Shown: piece after piece, positions 25,195 to 34,375 of the stretch | How positions within the stretch are numbered: position 1 is the first letter of the stretch | How the letters are laid out: every line of letters starts with the position of its first letter | From: JACKJP01 sp050249695 | GTDB lineage: Bacteria; Pseudomonadota; Alphaproteobacteria; Rhizobiales; Tepidamorphaceae | Assembly (NCBI GenBank): GCA_050249695.1 | Contig: JBFWQA010000004.1 | Coordinates: 124,001 to 188,000, forward strand | Direction: 5' to 3' | DNA length: 64,000 bases | The notes under the pieces: model-generated | What the model was told of the DNA's origin: nothing | The model's input: the letters and a program-made list of their open reading frames with translations, nothing else | Databases searched by the model: none | Position numbers and translations under genes: made by a program

Positions 25195-26038
25195 CGGGCC
25201 GGTGTTCGAACCGTTCGATGGCCGCGTCGATATCCCGCTTTGCCTCTTCGATGAAGGCTTCGGACGCCTTGAGGATTGCCCGCGCGCGGTAGAACTCCAG
25301 GATTCGGAAATCGCTGATGTCCGGCTTGATGAGCACGTCCGGCGGATGGCGCGCGACGCGCGCGTTGAGGATGTTCTGCATCATCATCTGCGAGGAACCG
25401 AGAATGGCCTCGAACGGCGTCGGCAGCCGGCCCGGCTTGAAGGTCGGACCCTTCACGACGTCGACGGCGATGATGACGTCCGCCCGCCCCTCGAACTGGC
25501 TCATCGGCAGCGGGTCGACGACGCCGCCGTCGACATAGACGGTCTTATCGATGACGACCGGCCGGAACAGCGCCGGGATCGCCATGGAAGCGGCGATGAT
25601 CTTGCGCAGGGGGCCGCGTTCGAAATCGACCGAGACCCCCCGGTAGAAGTCAGTGGCGACGATCGTCATCGGTATCTCGAGGTCGTCGAAGCGGTCGGGC
25701 ACCGAAGCGGGCAGAAAACCCGCGAGCAGGCGCTCGGCGTTCATCTGCAGGGGATTGGCCAGCGTCGGGCGCACCAGCGTTCCAAGGCCCGTGCCGTTCG
25801 ATCGCATCAGCCTGCCGAGAACCTGCGCGCGGGTGCGGAAGATGGAAAGGATCTCCTGCCGGATCTCGCGTCCGGTCATGCCGGCGCAATAGGCCGCGCC
25901 GAGGATCGACCCGATACTGGTGCCGGTCACATGGGCCGGTCGAAGCCCCAGTTCGTCCAGCGCCTCCATCACCGCGACATGCGAAAGGCCGCGCGCGCCG
26001 CCGCCGCTCAGAGCAAGGCCGATGCGCGGCCCGCTCAT
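25166..26038 (-). CDS. Patatin-like phospholipase family protein (RssA-like)
   Basis: A 290-residue patatin-fold hydrolase. The oxyanion hole GGGARG (about residues 11-16), nucleophile GTSIG and dyad Asp in VDGGVVDPLP are present, so it should be active as a lipid acyl hydrolase. There is no signal peptide, so it is probably cytoplasmic. The start MSGPRIG is supported by GAGAGGG upstream and by the ATGA overlap with the purD stop, which marks a purD-patatin operon. The natural substrate is unknown. Confidence 0.9.
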   Translation of the reverse strand: MSGPRIGLALSGGGARGLSHVAVMEALDELGLRPAHVTGTSIGSILGAAYCAGMTGREIRQEILSIFRTRAQVLGRLMRSNGTGLGTLVRPTLANPLQMNAERLLAGFLPASVPDRFDDLEIPMTIVATDFYRGVSVDFERGPLRKIIAASMAIPALFRPVVIDKTVYVDGGVVDPLPMSQFEGRADVIIAVDVVKGPTFKPGRLPTPFEAILGSSQMMMQNILNARVARHPPDVLIKPDISDFRILEFYRARAILKASEAFIEEAKRDIDAAIERFEHRPVSDALEKTT

Positions 26039-27315
26039 CTTGCGACCCTCTCGCGCTCGATCGCCCGCCACCCGATGTCGCGCCGGCAGAAGCCGCCGGG
26101 CCAGTCGATCCGGTCGACGGCATTATAGGCGCGGTGCTGGGCTTCGGTGACCGATCGGCCCAGTGCTGTGACGTTGAGAACGCGCCCGCCGGAGGCGAGC
26201 AGCCTGCCGTCCCTTTCGACCGTGCCGGCGTGAAAGATCTTCACATCGGGCTCGTCGATCGCGTCGAGCCCGCCGATCTCGGTATTCCTCTCATAGGCGC
26301 CCGGATAACCGCGCGCGGCCATCACCACCGTCAGCGCGGTTTCCGCGTGCCATTCGGCATTGCTCCCGGCGAGATCGCCTTCGGCCGATGCTTTGAGCAG
26401 TGCGAGAAGGTCGCTCTTCAGCCGCATCATCAAAACCTGGCATTCCGGATCGCCGAAGCGGACATTGTATTCAATCAGTTTGGGGCCTTCGGCATTGATC
26501 ATCAGCCCAGCGAACAGGACGCCCGAAAAAGGGCATCCCTTGTCGCGCATCGCCTTGAGCGTCGGCTCGATGATTTCCTCCATCACGCGGGCGCTCATCG
26601 CCTCGTTAAGGACTGGCGCAGGGGAATAGGCGCCCATGCCGCCGGTATTGGGCCCGGTATCGCCGTCGAAAGCGCGCTTGTGGTCCTGCGCGGAAGCAAG
26701 GGCCAGGGCCCTGTCGCCGTCGCACAGGGCAAAGAAGCTCGCTTCCTCTCCCGTCAGGAACTGTTCCACGACGATCGAGGTTCCGGCATCGCCGAAGGCC
26801 CCGCCGAGAATGCCGTCGATGGCGGCATCGGCCTCTTCCCGTGTTTCCGCGATGACGACGCCCTTGCCGGCGGCAAGGCCATCCGCCTTGATGACGATGG
26901 GCACGCCTGTCCTGGCCACGAACGCCTTCGCGGCGTTGGCCTCGGTGAAGCTTTCATACGCCGCGGTCGGGATCGAATAATCGCGGCAGATATCCTTGGT
27001 GAAACGTTTGGAGCCTTCCAGTCGCGCCGCCGCCGCACTCGGGCCGAACGTCGCGACGCCCTCGGCCCGCAGATCGTCCGCGAGGCCCGCAACCAGCGGG
27101 GCCTCGGGACCTATCACGACCAGATCGATCTGCTTTTCGCGCGCAAATCGGATGACCGTGCGATGGTCGGCGGGGTCGAGCGGCACCAGTTCGGCTACGG
27201 CGCCGATGCCCGCATTGCCGGGAGCACAGTAAAGGCGCGTCAGCTTGGGGCTGCGTGAGATCGCCCAGGCCAGCGCGTGTTCGCGTCCGCCCGATCCGAT
27301 GAGAAGCACATTCAT
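26035..27315 (-). CDS. purD: Phosphoribosylamine--glycine ligase
   Basis: A 426-residue ATP-grasp enzyme for step two of purine synthesis: phosphoribosylamine plus glycine plus ATP gives GAR. It begins MNVLLIGSGGREHALAWA, contains GPEAPLVAGLADDL, the ATP-grasp core (KADGLAAGKGV) and NVRFGDPECQ. The ATG at 27313-27315 has GAGGAG upstream. It diverges from xseA across 124 bases and is coupled by ATGA to the patatin-like gene. Confidence 0.97.
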   Translation of the reverse strand: MNVLLIGSGGREHALAWAISRSPKLTRLYCAPGNAGIGAVAELVPLDPADHRTVIRFAREKQIDLVVIGPEAPLVAGLADDLRAEGVATFGPSAAAARLEGSKRFTKDICRDYSIPTAAYESFTEANAAKAFVARTGVPIVIKADGLAAGKGVVIAETREEADAAIDGILGGAFGDAGTSIVVEQFLTGEEASFFALCDGDRALALASAQDHKRAFDGDTGPNTGGMGAYSPAPVLNEAMSARVMEEIIEPTLKAMRDKGCPFSGVLFAGLMINAEGPKLIEYNVRFGDPECQVLMMRLKSDLLALLKASAEGDLAGSNAEWHAETALTVVMAARGYPGAYERNTEIGGLDAIDEPDVKIFHAGTVERDGRLLASGGRVLNVTALGRSVTEAQHRAYNAVDRIDWPGGFCRRDIGWRAIERERVAR

Positions 27316-27439
27316 GCGCGGTTGGATCTCCTCGATTGCCGCCCCGCTTCTTCCACGCGGAGCATGGGGGTTGTAGCATCGGCATGGATTCGCATGAACC
27401 GCCTTGCATCGCAAATCGCACCCGCCGGAATGGAAAGAC

Positions 27440-28867
27440 GTGTCGGCCGAGAACAGCAACCTCCCCGAATATACGGTCGGCGAACTCGCTGGCGCGCTGA
27501 AGCGCACCGTTGAGGAGAATTTCGCCTTCGTGCGCCTCCGCGGCGAGATTTCCGGCTTTCGCGGGCCGCACTCCTCGGGGCATGCCTATTTCACTCTCAA
27601 GGACGCCGACGCGGTGATCGACGCCGTTATCTGGCGCGGCGCGTACGGGCGCCTGCGCTTCAAGCCCGAGGAAGGGCTGGAGGTGATCGCGACGGGAAAG
27701 GTGACCACCTATCCGCGCTCGTCCAAATATCAGATCGTGATCGAGTCGCTTGAGCCAGCGGGCGAGGGCGCGCTGATGGCGCTGCTGGAGGCGCGCCGGC
27801 GGCAGTTGCAGGCCGAGGGCCTGTTCGATCCCGCCCGCAAGCAGCCCCTGCCGCGGCTGCCCGGCGTCATCGGCGTCATCACCTCGCCGACCGGATCGGT
27901 GATCCGCGATATCCTGCACCGCATTGCCGACCGTTTTCCCGTGCGCGTCCTCGTCTGGCCGGCGCGGGTGCAGGGCGAGGGCGCGGCCGAGGAGGTCGCG
28001 CGCGGCATTGCGGGCTTCAACGCCTTCGGCGCCAGCCCCGCCCTTCCGCGTCCCGATATCATCATCGTCGCGCGCGGCGGCGGCAGCCTTGAGGATTTGT
28101 GGGCTTTCAACGAGGAGGTTGTCGTCAGGGCCGCGGCGGCCAGCCGCATTCCGCTCATTTCCGCGGTCGGCCACGAGACCGATACGACGCTGATCGATCA
28201 CGCCGCCGACATGCGGGCGCCGACTCCTAGCGCCGCCGCCGAGATGGCCGTTCCCGTACGCAGCGAGCTTCTTGCAGGCGTTGCCGACCTGAAGAGCCGC
28301 CTGCTGTCCTCGCTCAGCCGCCATATCAAGGAAAGCCGCTCTCTGCTTCAGGCGGCGGTGCGCGGCCTGCCGCGCCCGGCCGAAATCATCGCGCTCGCCC
28401 GCCAGCGCCACGATCATGCCGGGGCACGCCTCTCGCGCGCGCTTGGCGCCAATGTCGCGGCGCATCGGGCGCTGCTCGACAAGGCGGCGGCGCGACTGTC
28501 GCCGGGCCTGCTTCGCCATCCTCTGTCCAATGGGGCGGAGCGCCTCGCAGGCCTCTGGCATCAGGCGGGCCGCTGCCTCCGCGTCGATTTCGACCGCAAG
28601 GCCGACCGGCTCGCGCAGCAGGGCAAGCTGCTTGAAGCCCTCAGCTATGTCGCGACGCTGGCGCGCGGCTTCGCTCTCGTACGCGATGCCGACGAGGCGC
28701 CGGTCACATCGGCGGCCGGGGTCGCCGGCGGGGCGGCGCTGACGATCCAGTTTGCCGACGGCGAGGTGCGCGCGGTTGCCGGGGGCGCCCCGCCGCCAAA
28801 GGCCGCACGGGGGGCATCGAAGCGGCAAAGTGGTGCCACTCCGGATCTGTTCGGCGACGATGGATAG
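27440..28867 (+). CDS. xseA: Exodeoxyribonuclease VII large subunit
   Basis: A 475-residue nuclease subunit with an N-terminal OB-fold (EYTVGELAGALKRTVEENF), a central catalytic domain (GVITSPTGSVIRDI, ARGGGSLEDLWAFN, GHETDTTLIDHAADMRAPTPSAAAE) and a coiled-coil helix C-terminal region. With XseB it degrades single-stranded DNA. The GTG at 27440 fits the family's N-terminus; the frame can be extended to a TTG at 27404. The small subunit gene is not nearby. Confidence 0.95.
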   Translation: MSAENSNLPEYTVGELAGALKRTVEENFAFVRLRGEISGFRGPHSSGHAYFTLKDADAVIDAVIWRGAYGRLRFKPEEGLEVIATGKVTTYPRSSKYQIVIESLEPAGEGALMALLEARRRQLQAEGLFDPARKQPLPRLPGVIGVITSPTGSVIRDILHRIADRFPVRVLVWPARVQGEGAAEEVARGIAGFNAFGASPALPRPDIIIVARGGGSLEDLWAFNEEVVVRAAAASRIPLISAVGHETDTTLIDHAADMRAPTPSAAAEMAVPVRSELLAGVADLKSRLLSSLSRHIKESRSLLQAAVRGLPRPAEIIALARQRHDHAGARLSRALGANVAAHRALLDKAAARLSPGLLRHPLSNGAERLAGLWHQAGRCLRVDFDRKADRLAQQGKLLEALSYVATLARGFALVRDADEAPVTSAAGVAGGAALTIQFADGEVRAVAGGAPPPKAARGASKRQSGATPDLFGDDG

Positions 28868-28940
28868 GATGCGCGCTCGGCACGGGGCTGGAAATGGCCG
28901 CGCTCAGCGGCTATTTCATGGGCGACGACGAGGCAGGAAC

Positions 28941-29162
28941 ATGAACAGGATCGAACTCCCCGGAACGGGCGGCGAAGCGCAGCTGCGCTATCTCGACGGC
29001 GATTACAGGATCGTACGCAGGGGCGCGTATGTACGCTGCGCGGTAACCGGCGAGGCCATACCGCTCGATGAACTGCGCTACTGGAATGTCGACAGGCAGG
29101 AGCCCTATGCCAGCGCGTCCATCGCCGCGGCCCGTCACCGTGAAATGCTGAACAAGCGCTAG
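28941..29162 (+). CDS. DUF2093 family protein
   Basis: A 73-residue protein matching DUF2093: GGEAQLRYLDGDYRI ... GAYVRCAVTGEAIPLDELRYWNVDRQEPYAS. It is almost restricted to Hyphomicrobiales and lies next to lpxK or xseA in that group. Function unknown. The start at ATG 28941 has AGGCAGGAAC upstream. It converges on lpxK with a 4-base overlap of stop codons. Confidence 0.9.
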   Translation: MNRIELPGTGGEAQLRYLDGDYRIVRRGAYVRCAVTGEAIPLDELRYWNVDRQEPYASASIAAARHREMLNKR

Positions 29163-30154
29163 CCGATGATGGCTGCGAGGCGTGATTCAAGCGCTCTCGC
29201 GCTCGGGACATCGAATTGCATCGTCACCGGATAGGGGACCGTTTGCCTGGCCAGTCTTGCAAGCGGGGTATCGCCGCCCGCCGTCAAGCGAACGCAGTCC
29301 TTCTCCGTCGACACCAGCACCGCCTTTTCTCGCGCCGCATGGTCGAGCAGCGCCGACGCTTCGCTCTCGGTGAAGACGTGGTGGTCGGGAAAGGCTATGC
29401 GCGTGGCGACATGAAGGCCGGCCCCCTCCAGGGTCGCGAAGAACTTCGACGGCCGGCCGATACCGGAGAATGCGACCAGGGTGCGGCCGGCAAGAGCCGC
29501 CGGGGGCTCGCCGCCGATTACCCCGGCCAGCCGCAGCACGCTGTCCGGCAATTGCCCCGCGAGATGCGTTTCATCCTCGCCGACGATCAGTACGGCATCG
29601 GCTGCCGCGAACTGCCGGGCCGCGCCCATACGCAGCGGCCCGGCCGGCAGGCACAGCCCGTTGCCGACCCCGACGTGACCGTCGATCACGAGTAACGAGA
29701 AATCCTTCGCCAGCGACGGGTTCTGAAAGCCGTCGTCCATGACGATGACATCGCCGTGTTGGCGGGCGATTTTCGCGCCGGCGACCCGATTGCCGCTGAC
29801 GATCACCGGGCCGTGCCGCGCAAGCAGCAGCGGTTCGTCGCCGACATCGCAGCTTGCGTGTCGGTCGACTTCGACCAGCACCGGTCCCTTGAGCCTGCCG
29901 CCATAGCCGCGCGTCAGAAAGACCGGCCTGCGCCCCGCGCCGGAGAGCATCGCCGCAACGGCGATCGCCGTCGGCGTCTTGCCGGCGCCGCCGACGGTCG
30001 GATTGCCGATGCAGATCACGGGAACGCCCCCCCGCCGCGACGGGGTCACGCCAGCCCGGAATGCTGCGGCGCCCGCATAAAGCAGGGCGGCCGGCTGCAG
30101 GAGCCGCGCGAGGGGCGCCGGCTTCGGATTCCACCAGAAGGCCGGCGCCTGCAT
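29159..30154 (-). CDS. lpxK: Tetraacyldisaccharide 4'-kinase
   Basis: A 331-residue inner-membrane-associated kinase that phosphorylates the 4' position of the lipid A precursor to give lipid IV-A. The Walker A is GNPTVGGAGKTPTA after an N-terminal hydrophobic helix (RLLQPAALLYAGAAAF). The ATG overlaps the waaA stop by one base (TGATG), so it is translationally coupled. It is the last gene of the envelope operon. Confidence 0.96.
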   Translation of the reverse strand: MQAPAFWWNPKPAPLARLLQPAALLYAGAAAFRAGVTPSRRGGVPVICIGNPTVGGAGKTPTAIAVAAMLSGAGRRPVFLTRGYGGRLKGPVLVEVDRHASCDVGDEPLLLARHGPVIVSGNRVAGAKIARQHGDVIVMDDGFQNPSLAKDFSLLVIDGHVGVGNGLCLPAGPLRMGAARQFAAADAVLIVGEDETHLAGQLPDSVLRLAGVIGGEPPAALAGRTLVAFSGIGRPSKFFATLEGAGLHVATRIAFPDHHVFTESEASALLDHAAREKAVLVSTEKDCVRLTAGGDTPLARLARQTVPYPVTMQFDVPSARALESRLAAIIG

Positions 30155-31452
30155 CAGCTGTGCTTCCCGCTGGCTTCGGTGATGTAGGTGGACAGCACCG
30201 CGTAGGATTTTTCGAGCGCGCCGCCCAGAGGTTCGATCGCTTTCGCCGCGGCGCTCGCCCGCAGCTGCCGCGCGGCCGGATTGGAAATCAGCCGCTCCAG
30301 ACTCTGCGCCATCTTCAGGGGACCGTCCACCTGCTCGGCCCCGCCGCCATCGGCGAGCGCGGCGTAGGCGTCGGAGAAATTGAAGGTCGCCGGCCCGTGC
30401 AGGATGGCGGTCTTCAGCTTCGCCGGCTCGATCGGGTTCTGTCCGCCCCGCTTGGCCAGCGAGCCGCCGATGAAGGCGACGTCGCAGAGCCGGTAGGCAA
30501 GACCCAGTTCACCGATGCTGTCGAACACGAATACCTGATCGCCCTTGCCGGGTTGCCGCTGCGCCGAACGCAGGCTCGCCCTGAGGCCCCGCTTGCGCGC
30601 AAGCGACAGTACCGAAAGGCCGCGCTCGGGATGCCGCGGCACGATCATCGTCAGAAGCGTCGGAAAGGCGCGCTGCACCCGCTGGTGCGCCTCGAGCACG
30701 ATCGCCTCCTCGCCGGGATGGGTGCTCGCCGCGACCCATACGGGCCGGTCGCCGATGGCGTTGCGGAAAGCGGCCATGTCCATCGGCGATGCATCCGGCG
30801 CGGGAACGTCGAATTTGACATTGCCCGTTGCCACGGCGTGGGTTGCGCCGAGAGCCTTGAAACGCCTCAGATCGGTCTGGGACTGGACGAGACAGACGGT
30901 AAAGGCGCTCAGGAGCCATCCGATCGTCTTGGGCGCATATTTCCAGCGCGTGAAGGAGCGGTCCGACATCCGCCCGTTGATCATGACCGCGGGGATGCCG
31001 CGCCGGTTCAGGTCCAGCAGCATGTTCGGCCAGATCTCCGACTCCGCGAAGACCGCGAGATCGGGCTGCCAGTGATCGAGAAAGCTGCGCACGGCCCTCG
31101 GCGTGTCGAGGACGGCGAACTGGTGCCTTGCCCCTTCGGGAAGCTTCTTGGCGGCAATCTCGGCGGAAGTCACCGTCACGGTCGTCAGCAGCAGCGAAAC
31201 GGTCGGAAACCGCAATGCGATCCGGTGGATGAGCGGGAGGATGGCGTTGGTCTCGCCGACGCTTGCCGAGTGCAGCCAGATCAGCGTTCCTTCGGGGCGC
31301 GCCAGGTCGCTGTGGCCCAACCGCTCCTGCAGCCTGTTGCCGATCTCCTTACCGTCCTTCAATCGTTTGCGCAGCCATATCCCGACGAAGGGACCGACCG
31401 CGCGCGTCGCGAGGCGGTAGACTTTCAGCGAGAAGGGCAGCGGCTCAGCCAT
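30154..31452 (-). CDS. waaA: 3-deoxy-D-manno-octulosonic acid (Kdo) transferase
   Basis: A 432-residue GT-B glycosyltransferase that adds Kdo to lipid IV-A. An N-terminal membrane anchor is followed by GTLIWLHSASVGETNA, FAESEIWPNML and the C-terminal donor site region (GGSLAKRGGQNPIEPA). The start MAEPLPF at 31450-31452 overlaps the end of the DUF374 gene by 8 bases; an ATG four codons upstream is also possible. It sits between DUF374 and lpxK, the standard order in the group. Confidence 0.95.
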   Translation of the reverse strand: MAEPLPFSLKVYRLATRAVGPFVGIWLRKRLKDGKEIGNRLQERLGHSDLARPEGTLIWLHSASVGETNAILPLIHRIALRFPTVSLLLTTVTVTSAEIAAKKLPEGARHQFAVLDTPRAVRSFLDHWQPDLAVFAESEIWPNMLLDLNRRGIPAVMINGRMSDRSFTRWKYAPKTIGWLLSAFTVCLVQSQTDLRRFKALGATHAVATGNVKFDVPAPDASPMDMAAFRNAIGDRPVWVAASTHPGEEAIVLEAHQRVQRAFPTLLTMIVPRHPERGLSVLSLARKRGLRASLRSAQRQPGKGDQVFVFDSIGELGLAYRLCDVAFIGGSLAKRGGQNPIEPAKLKTAILHGPATFNFSDAYAALADGGGAEQVDGPLKMAQSLERLISNPAARQLRASAAAKAIEPLGGALEKSYAVLSTYITEASGKHS

Positions 31453-32134
31453 CGACGATCTCATATGCCCGCTTCATGGCGGCGTTGAGATTGTCCTCAA
31501 CCAGACGCCGGCAGCGCTCGAGGGTCTCGTCATCGGCATCCGCCGGCACGCGCACCCATTCCCCCGCCACCATCGCCCCCTTCGAGAAGGGAAGGTTCAG
31601 CTTGCTCCTGTCCCAATTGTTGAAAGTGATGCGCCACCGCGTCGCGATCGCCGCCGGAATGATCGGCCGTCCGGAGCGGGAGGCAAGCTTGACGATACCG
31701 AGGCCGGTCTTTTTGGCGACTTTCGGAACATCCGCGGTCAGCGCGATATGCGTGCCCGCTTCCAGTTCCTCCAGCATGGCCCGGAACGCGCCGACGCCGC
31801 CCTTTTCAAGATAGCGCCCGTTGTGATCGCCCGAGCCGCGCACCGTTCCGATGCCCATGGCCTCGGCCGCGATGGCGTTGATCTCGCCGTCGCGATGGCG
31901 CGAGATCAGCGCCTTGATCGGGTATTTGCGCCGGTTGACGAAGGGCATCATGAAGTGCTCCCCGTGCCACATGGCGATGATCGCCGGGCTGTCCCGGTCG
32001 ACACGGTCGAATATGTCCGCCGGCTCGATCGTATAGCGCGTCGTCCGATCGACGAATTTGAGATATCGCGCAATCGTGCGGCCGAGGAACCGCTGGACGC
32101 CTGGCTTGGCAGCGAAACGCTTGATACTCAGCAT
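31445..32134 (-). CDS. DUF374 family lysophospholipid acyltransferase-like protein
   Basis: A 229-residue protein of the DUF374 (LPLAT-like) family. It shows the modified acyltransferase block WHGEHFMMPF (His-x4-type motif), SRHRDGEINA and VRGSGDHNGR, and GLGIVKLA. In Hyphomicrobiales this gene lies beside waaA and lpxK, consistent with acyl transfer in lipid A or outer-membrane lipid assembly, but the reaction is not established. The start MLSIKRF is 7 bases after the ABC transporter stop. Confidence 0.88.
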   Translation of the reverse strand: MLSIKRFAAKPGVQRFLGRTIARYLKFVDRTTRYTIEPADIFDRVDRDSPAIIAMWHGEHFMMPFVNRRKYPIKALISRHRDGEINAIAAEAMGIGTVRGSGDHNGRYLEKGGVGAFRAMLEELEAGTHIALTADVPKVAKKTGLGIVKLASRSGRPIIPAAIATRWRITFNNWDRSKLNLPFSKGAMVAGEWVRVPADADDETLERCRRLVEDNLNAAMKRAYEIVDG

Positions 32135-32141
32135 GTCGCGC

Positions 32142-33998
32142 TCAGCCCTCGGCCGTCTTTCGCGTGCGCCTGCGCGCCCGTTCCGCAACAGGAGCATCCG
32201 CGGCAAGCTGGGTCTTGTGCAGCCGGGCGTAGACGCCTTTGCGCGCGATGAGCTCTTCATGCGTGCCCTGTTCGACGATGCGGCCGTCGTCGAGCACCAG
32301 GATGCAGTCGGCGTTTCGCACCGTCGACAGCCGGTGCGCGATCATGATCACCGTCTTGCCTTCGATGAGATGTTCCAGTGCGATCTGAATCTGCGCTTCC
32401 GACTGGCTGTCGAGCGCGCTTGTCGGTTCGTCGAGCAGAAGGATGGGGGCCTTGCGCAGCATCGCGCGGGCGATCGCGATGCGCTGCTTCTGCCCGCCGG
32501 AAAGACGTTGTCCCGCCTCGCCGGCGACCGTGTCGTAACCCTCCGGCAGCTCCATGATGAAGTCGTCGGCGACCGCCGCCCGTGCCGCGGCCTCGATCTC
32601 GGCCTGCGTTGCCCCTTCGCTGCCATAGGCGATGTTGGCGCGGATCGTGTCGTCGAAGAGGAAAGGGTCCTGGGTGACGAGCGCCGAAGCCTGACGCACG
32701 CTCGCCAGCGTCGCCCCGGAAATGTCCTGACCGTCGAGCAGGATGCGGCCTTCGACCGGATCGTAGAACCGGAGCAGCAGGTTCATGATCGTGCTCTTGC
32801 CGGATCCGCTCGCGCCGACGAGGGCGAAGCGGCTGCCGGCGGGCACGTGGAAGTCGATCCCGCGCAGCACCGGCTTGCCGTCGCCATAGGCGAAGGAAAC
32901 GTTCTCGAAGCGGATGTCGCCGCCGCCGGCTTCGATCGGCCTTGCCCCCGGCGCATCGACGACCTTGTGTTCGCGGTTGAGCACGGAGAAGACGCGGCCC
33001 GCCGCGGCGACGCCGGTCTGCAGCGTCGTCTGGATCGTCGCCATCTGGCGAAGCGGCTGATAGATCAGCATCGCCGCGCCGACGAAGCCGGTGAATTCGC
33101 CCAGCGTCATGGTGCCCTGTTGGCCGCGCCAGCCGCCATACATGATCGCCGCCGCGAAGCCGAGCCCCGTCAGCGCCTCGGTCATCGGGCCGGAGGCGTG
33201 TCGGACCCTGACCATGCGCATCGCATAACCGGCCATTCGCTCGATCGTCCTGCCGATCCTCGAGGTTTCCGCATCCTCGCGATCATAGGCCTTCACGACA
33301 CGGATGCCCGACAGGGCCTGCGAGACCAGCGAGCCCATGTCGCCCGTCTCGGCCATGGTCTGGCGCGAATATCTGAAACTCTTGCCGCGATGCCGCCCCA
33401 GCAGTTTCGCGGCGATCGGAATCGCGGCCACGGCGAAGAGCGCAAGACGCCAGTCGAGGTAGAACATCGCCGCGATCAGGAACAGGCACCGCAGCAAGTT
33501 CTTGACGAAGGAAATGATGCTGATGGTCGCGCCGTCGGTCAGTTCCTTCACATCGTTCATGAAGGTCATGACGAAGCGGCCGCTATGGCTGAGCTGCAGC
33601 CAGGCAAGATCGGCGTGCATCAGCCGTCCGATCACGCGCTTGCGCAGGTCCGCGGTGATCGAGATGCCGATATAGCTTTCGGTAACCGCCGCTACATATT
33701 CGGACAGCGCCTTGGCGAAGAGCACGACGATGATCGCGACGGGCACCACCGTCAGCATGGCGCGGTTTCTGTTGACGATGATCTCGTCGGCGGTGAATTG
33801 CAGGAGCAGCGGAATCGCGCCGGTCGACGCGCCGACCACGAGCGTGGAAACGAGGCTCGCCGTGAGCAGCCAGCGATTCGGCCACAGATAGTCGCGGATC
33901 ATGAGGCGGACCAGCGCGCCGGTCGTCATCCGCTCGCGGCCGAGCAGATCGTCGGCACGGTCGATATCCGTTCCGCTCCGTAGGATTTTCTGCAGCAA
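32142..33998 (-). CDS. ABC transporter, fused permease and ATPase (MsbA-type lipid flippase)
   Basis: A 618-residue half-transporter with six membrane helices (about 40-340) and an ATPase domain (about 370-600). Walker A GASGSGKST, signature LSGGQKQRIAIARAM and Walker B ILLLDEPTSALD are intact. The operon (DUF374, waaA, lpxK) supports lipid A core export, so MsbA is the likely role. The start is TTG at 33996-33998, with AGGGAG eight bases upstream; an ATG 22 codons further in is an alternative. A drug-export role is possible but less likely in this context. Confidence 0.92.
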   Translation of the reverse strand: MLQKILRSGTDIDRADDLLGRERMTTGALVRLMIRDYLWPNRWLLTASLVSTLVVGASTGAIPLLLQFTADEIIVNRNRAMLTVVPVAIIVVLFAKALSEYVAAVTESYIGISITADLRKRVIGRLMHADLAWLQLSHSGRFVMTFMNDVKELTDGATISIISFVKNLLRCLFLIAAMFYLDWRLALFAVAAIPIAAKLLGRHRGKSFRYSRQTMAETGDMGSLVSQALSGIRVVKAYDREDAETSRIGRTIERMAGYAMRMVRVRHASGPMTEALTGLGFAAAIMYGGWRGQQGTMTLGEFTGFVGAAMLIYQPLRQMATIQTTLQTGVAAAGRVFSVLNREHKVVDAPGARPIEAGGGDIRFENVSFAYGDGKPVLRGIDFHVPAGSRFALVGASGSGKSTIMNLLLRFYDPVEGRILLDGQDISGATLASVRQASALVTQDPFLFDDTIRANIAYGSEGATQAEIEAAARAAVADDFIMELPEGYDTVAGEAGQRLSGGQKQRIAIARAMLRKAPILLLDEPTSALDSQSEAQIQIALEHLIEGKTVIMIAHRLSTVRNADCILVLDDGRIVEQGTHEELIARKGVYARLHKTQLAADAPVAERARRRTRKTAEG

Positions 33999-34132
33999 TA
34001 CGCGCGCTCCCTGGCGGCCGCCAATTCCGCCCTGTCTTTACCCGCAAGCCGGCCTTGTGTCACCCTGAACCCGGCCATGACGGCAGGCGCCGCCTGCCGG
34101 ATGCCCGCCTCGCGAACCTGTCCCCGCCGCTC

Positions 34133-34375
34133 TCAGTCGCCCTTGGCGTCGGGATCCAAGAGCCGGTGCATGTGGACGATGAAGTAACGCATCTGGGCGT
34201 TGTCGACACTGCCCTGGGCGGCGGATTTCCACGCATCATAGGCCGTGCGGTAATTGGGATAGATCCCCACGATGTCGAGCTTGCCCAGATCCTTGAAGGT
34301 GATCCGGTCGACGTTTTCGAGTTCTCCGCCAAAAACGAGATGGAGAAGTTGCTGCGCTGGTTCTGCGGTGCTCAT
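34133..34375 (-). CDS. DUF4170 family protein
   Basis: An 80-residue protein of DUF4170: VFGGELENVDRITFKDLGKLDIVGIYPNY, then AYDAWKSAAQ and YFIVHMHRLLDP. It is found mainly in alphaproteobacteria next to lipid A genes. Function unknown. GGAGACAAG precedes the ATG, which overlaps the cysQ-type stop by ATGA. About 134 bases separate it from the ABC transporter; no clear terminator is seen there. Confidence 0.9.
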   Translation of the reverse strand: MSTAEPAQQLLHLVFGGELENVDRITFKDLGKLDIVGIYPNYRTAYDAWKSAAQGSVDNAQMRYFIVHMHRLLDPDAKGD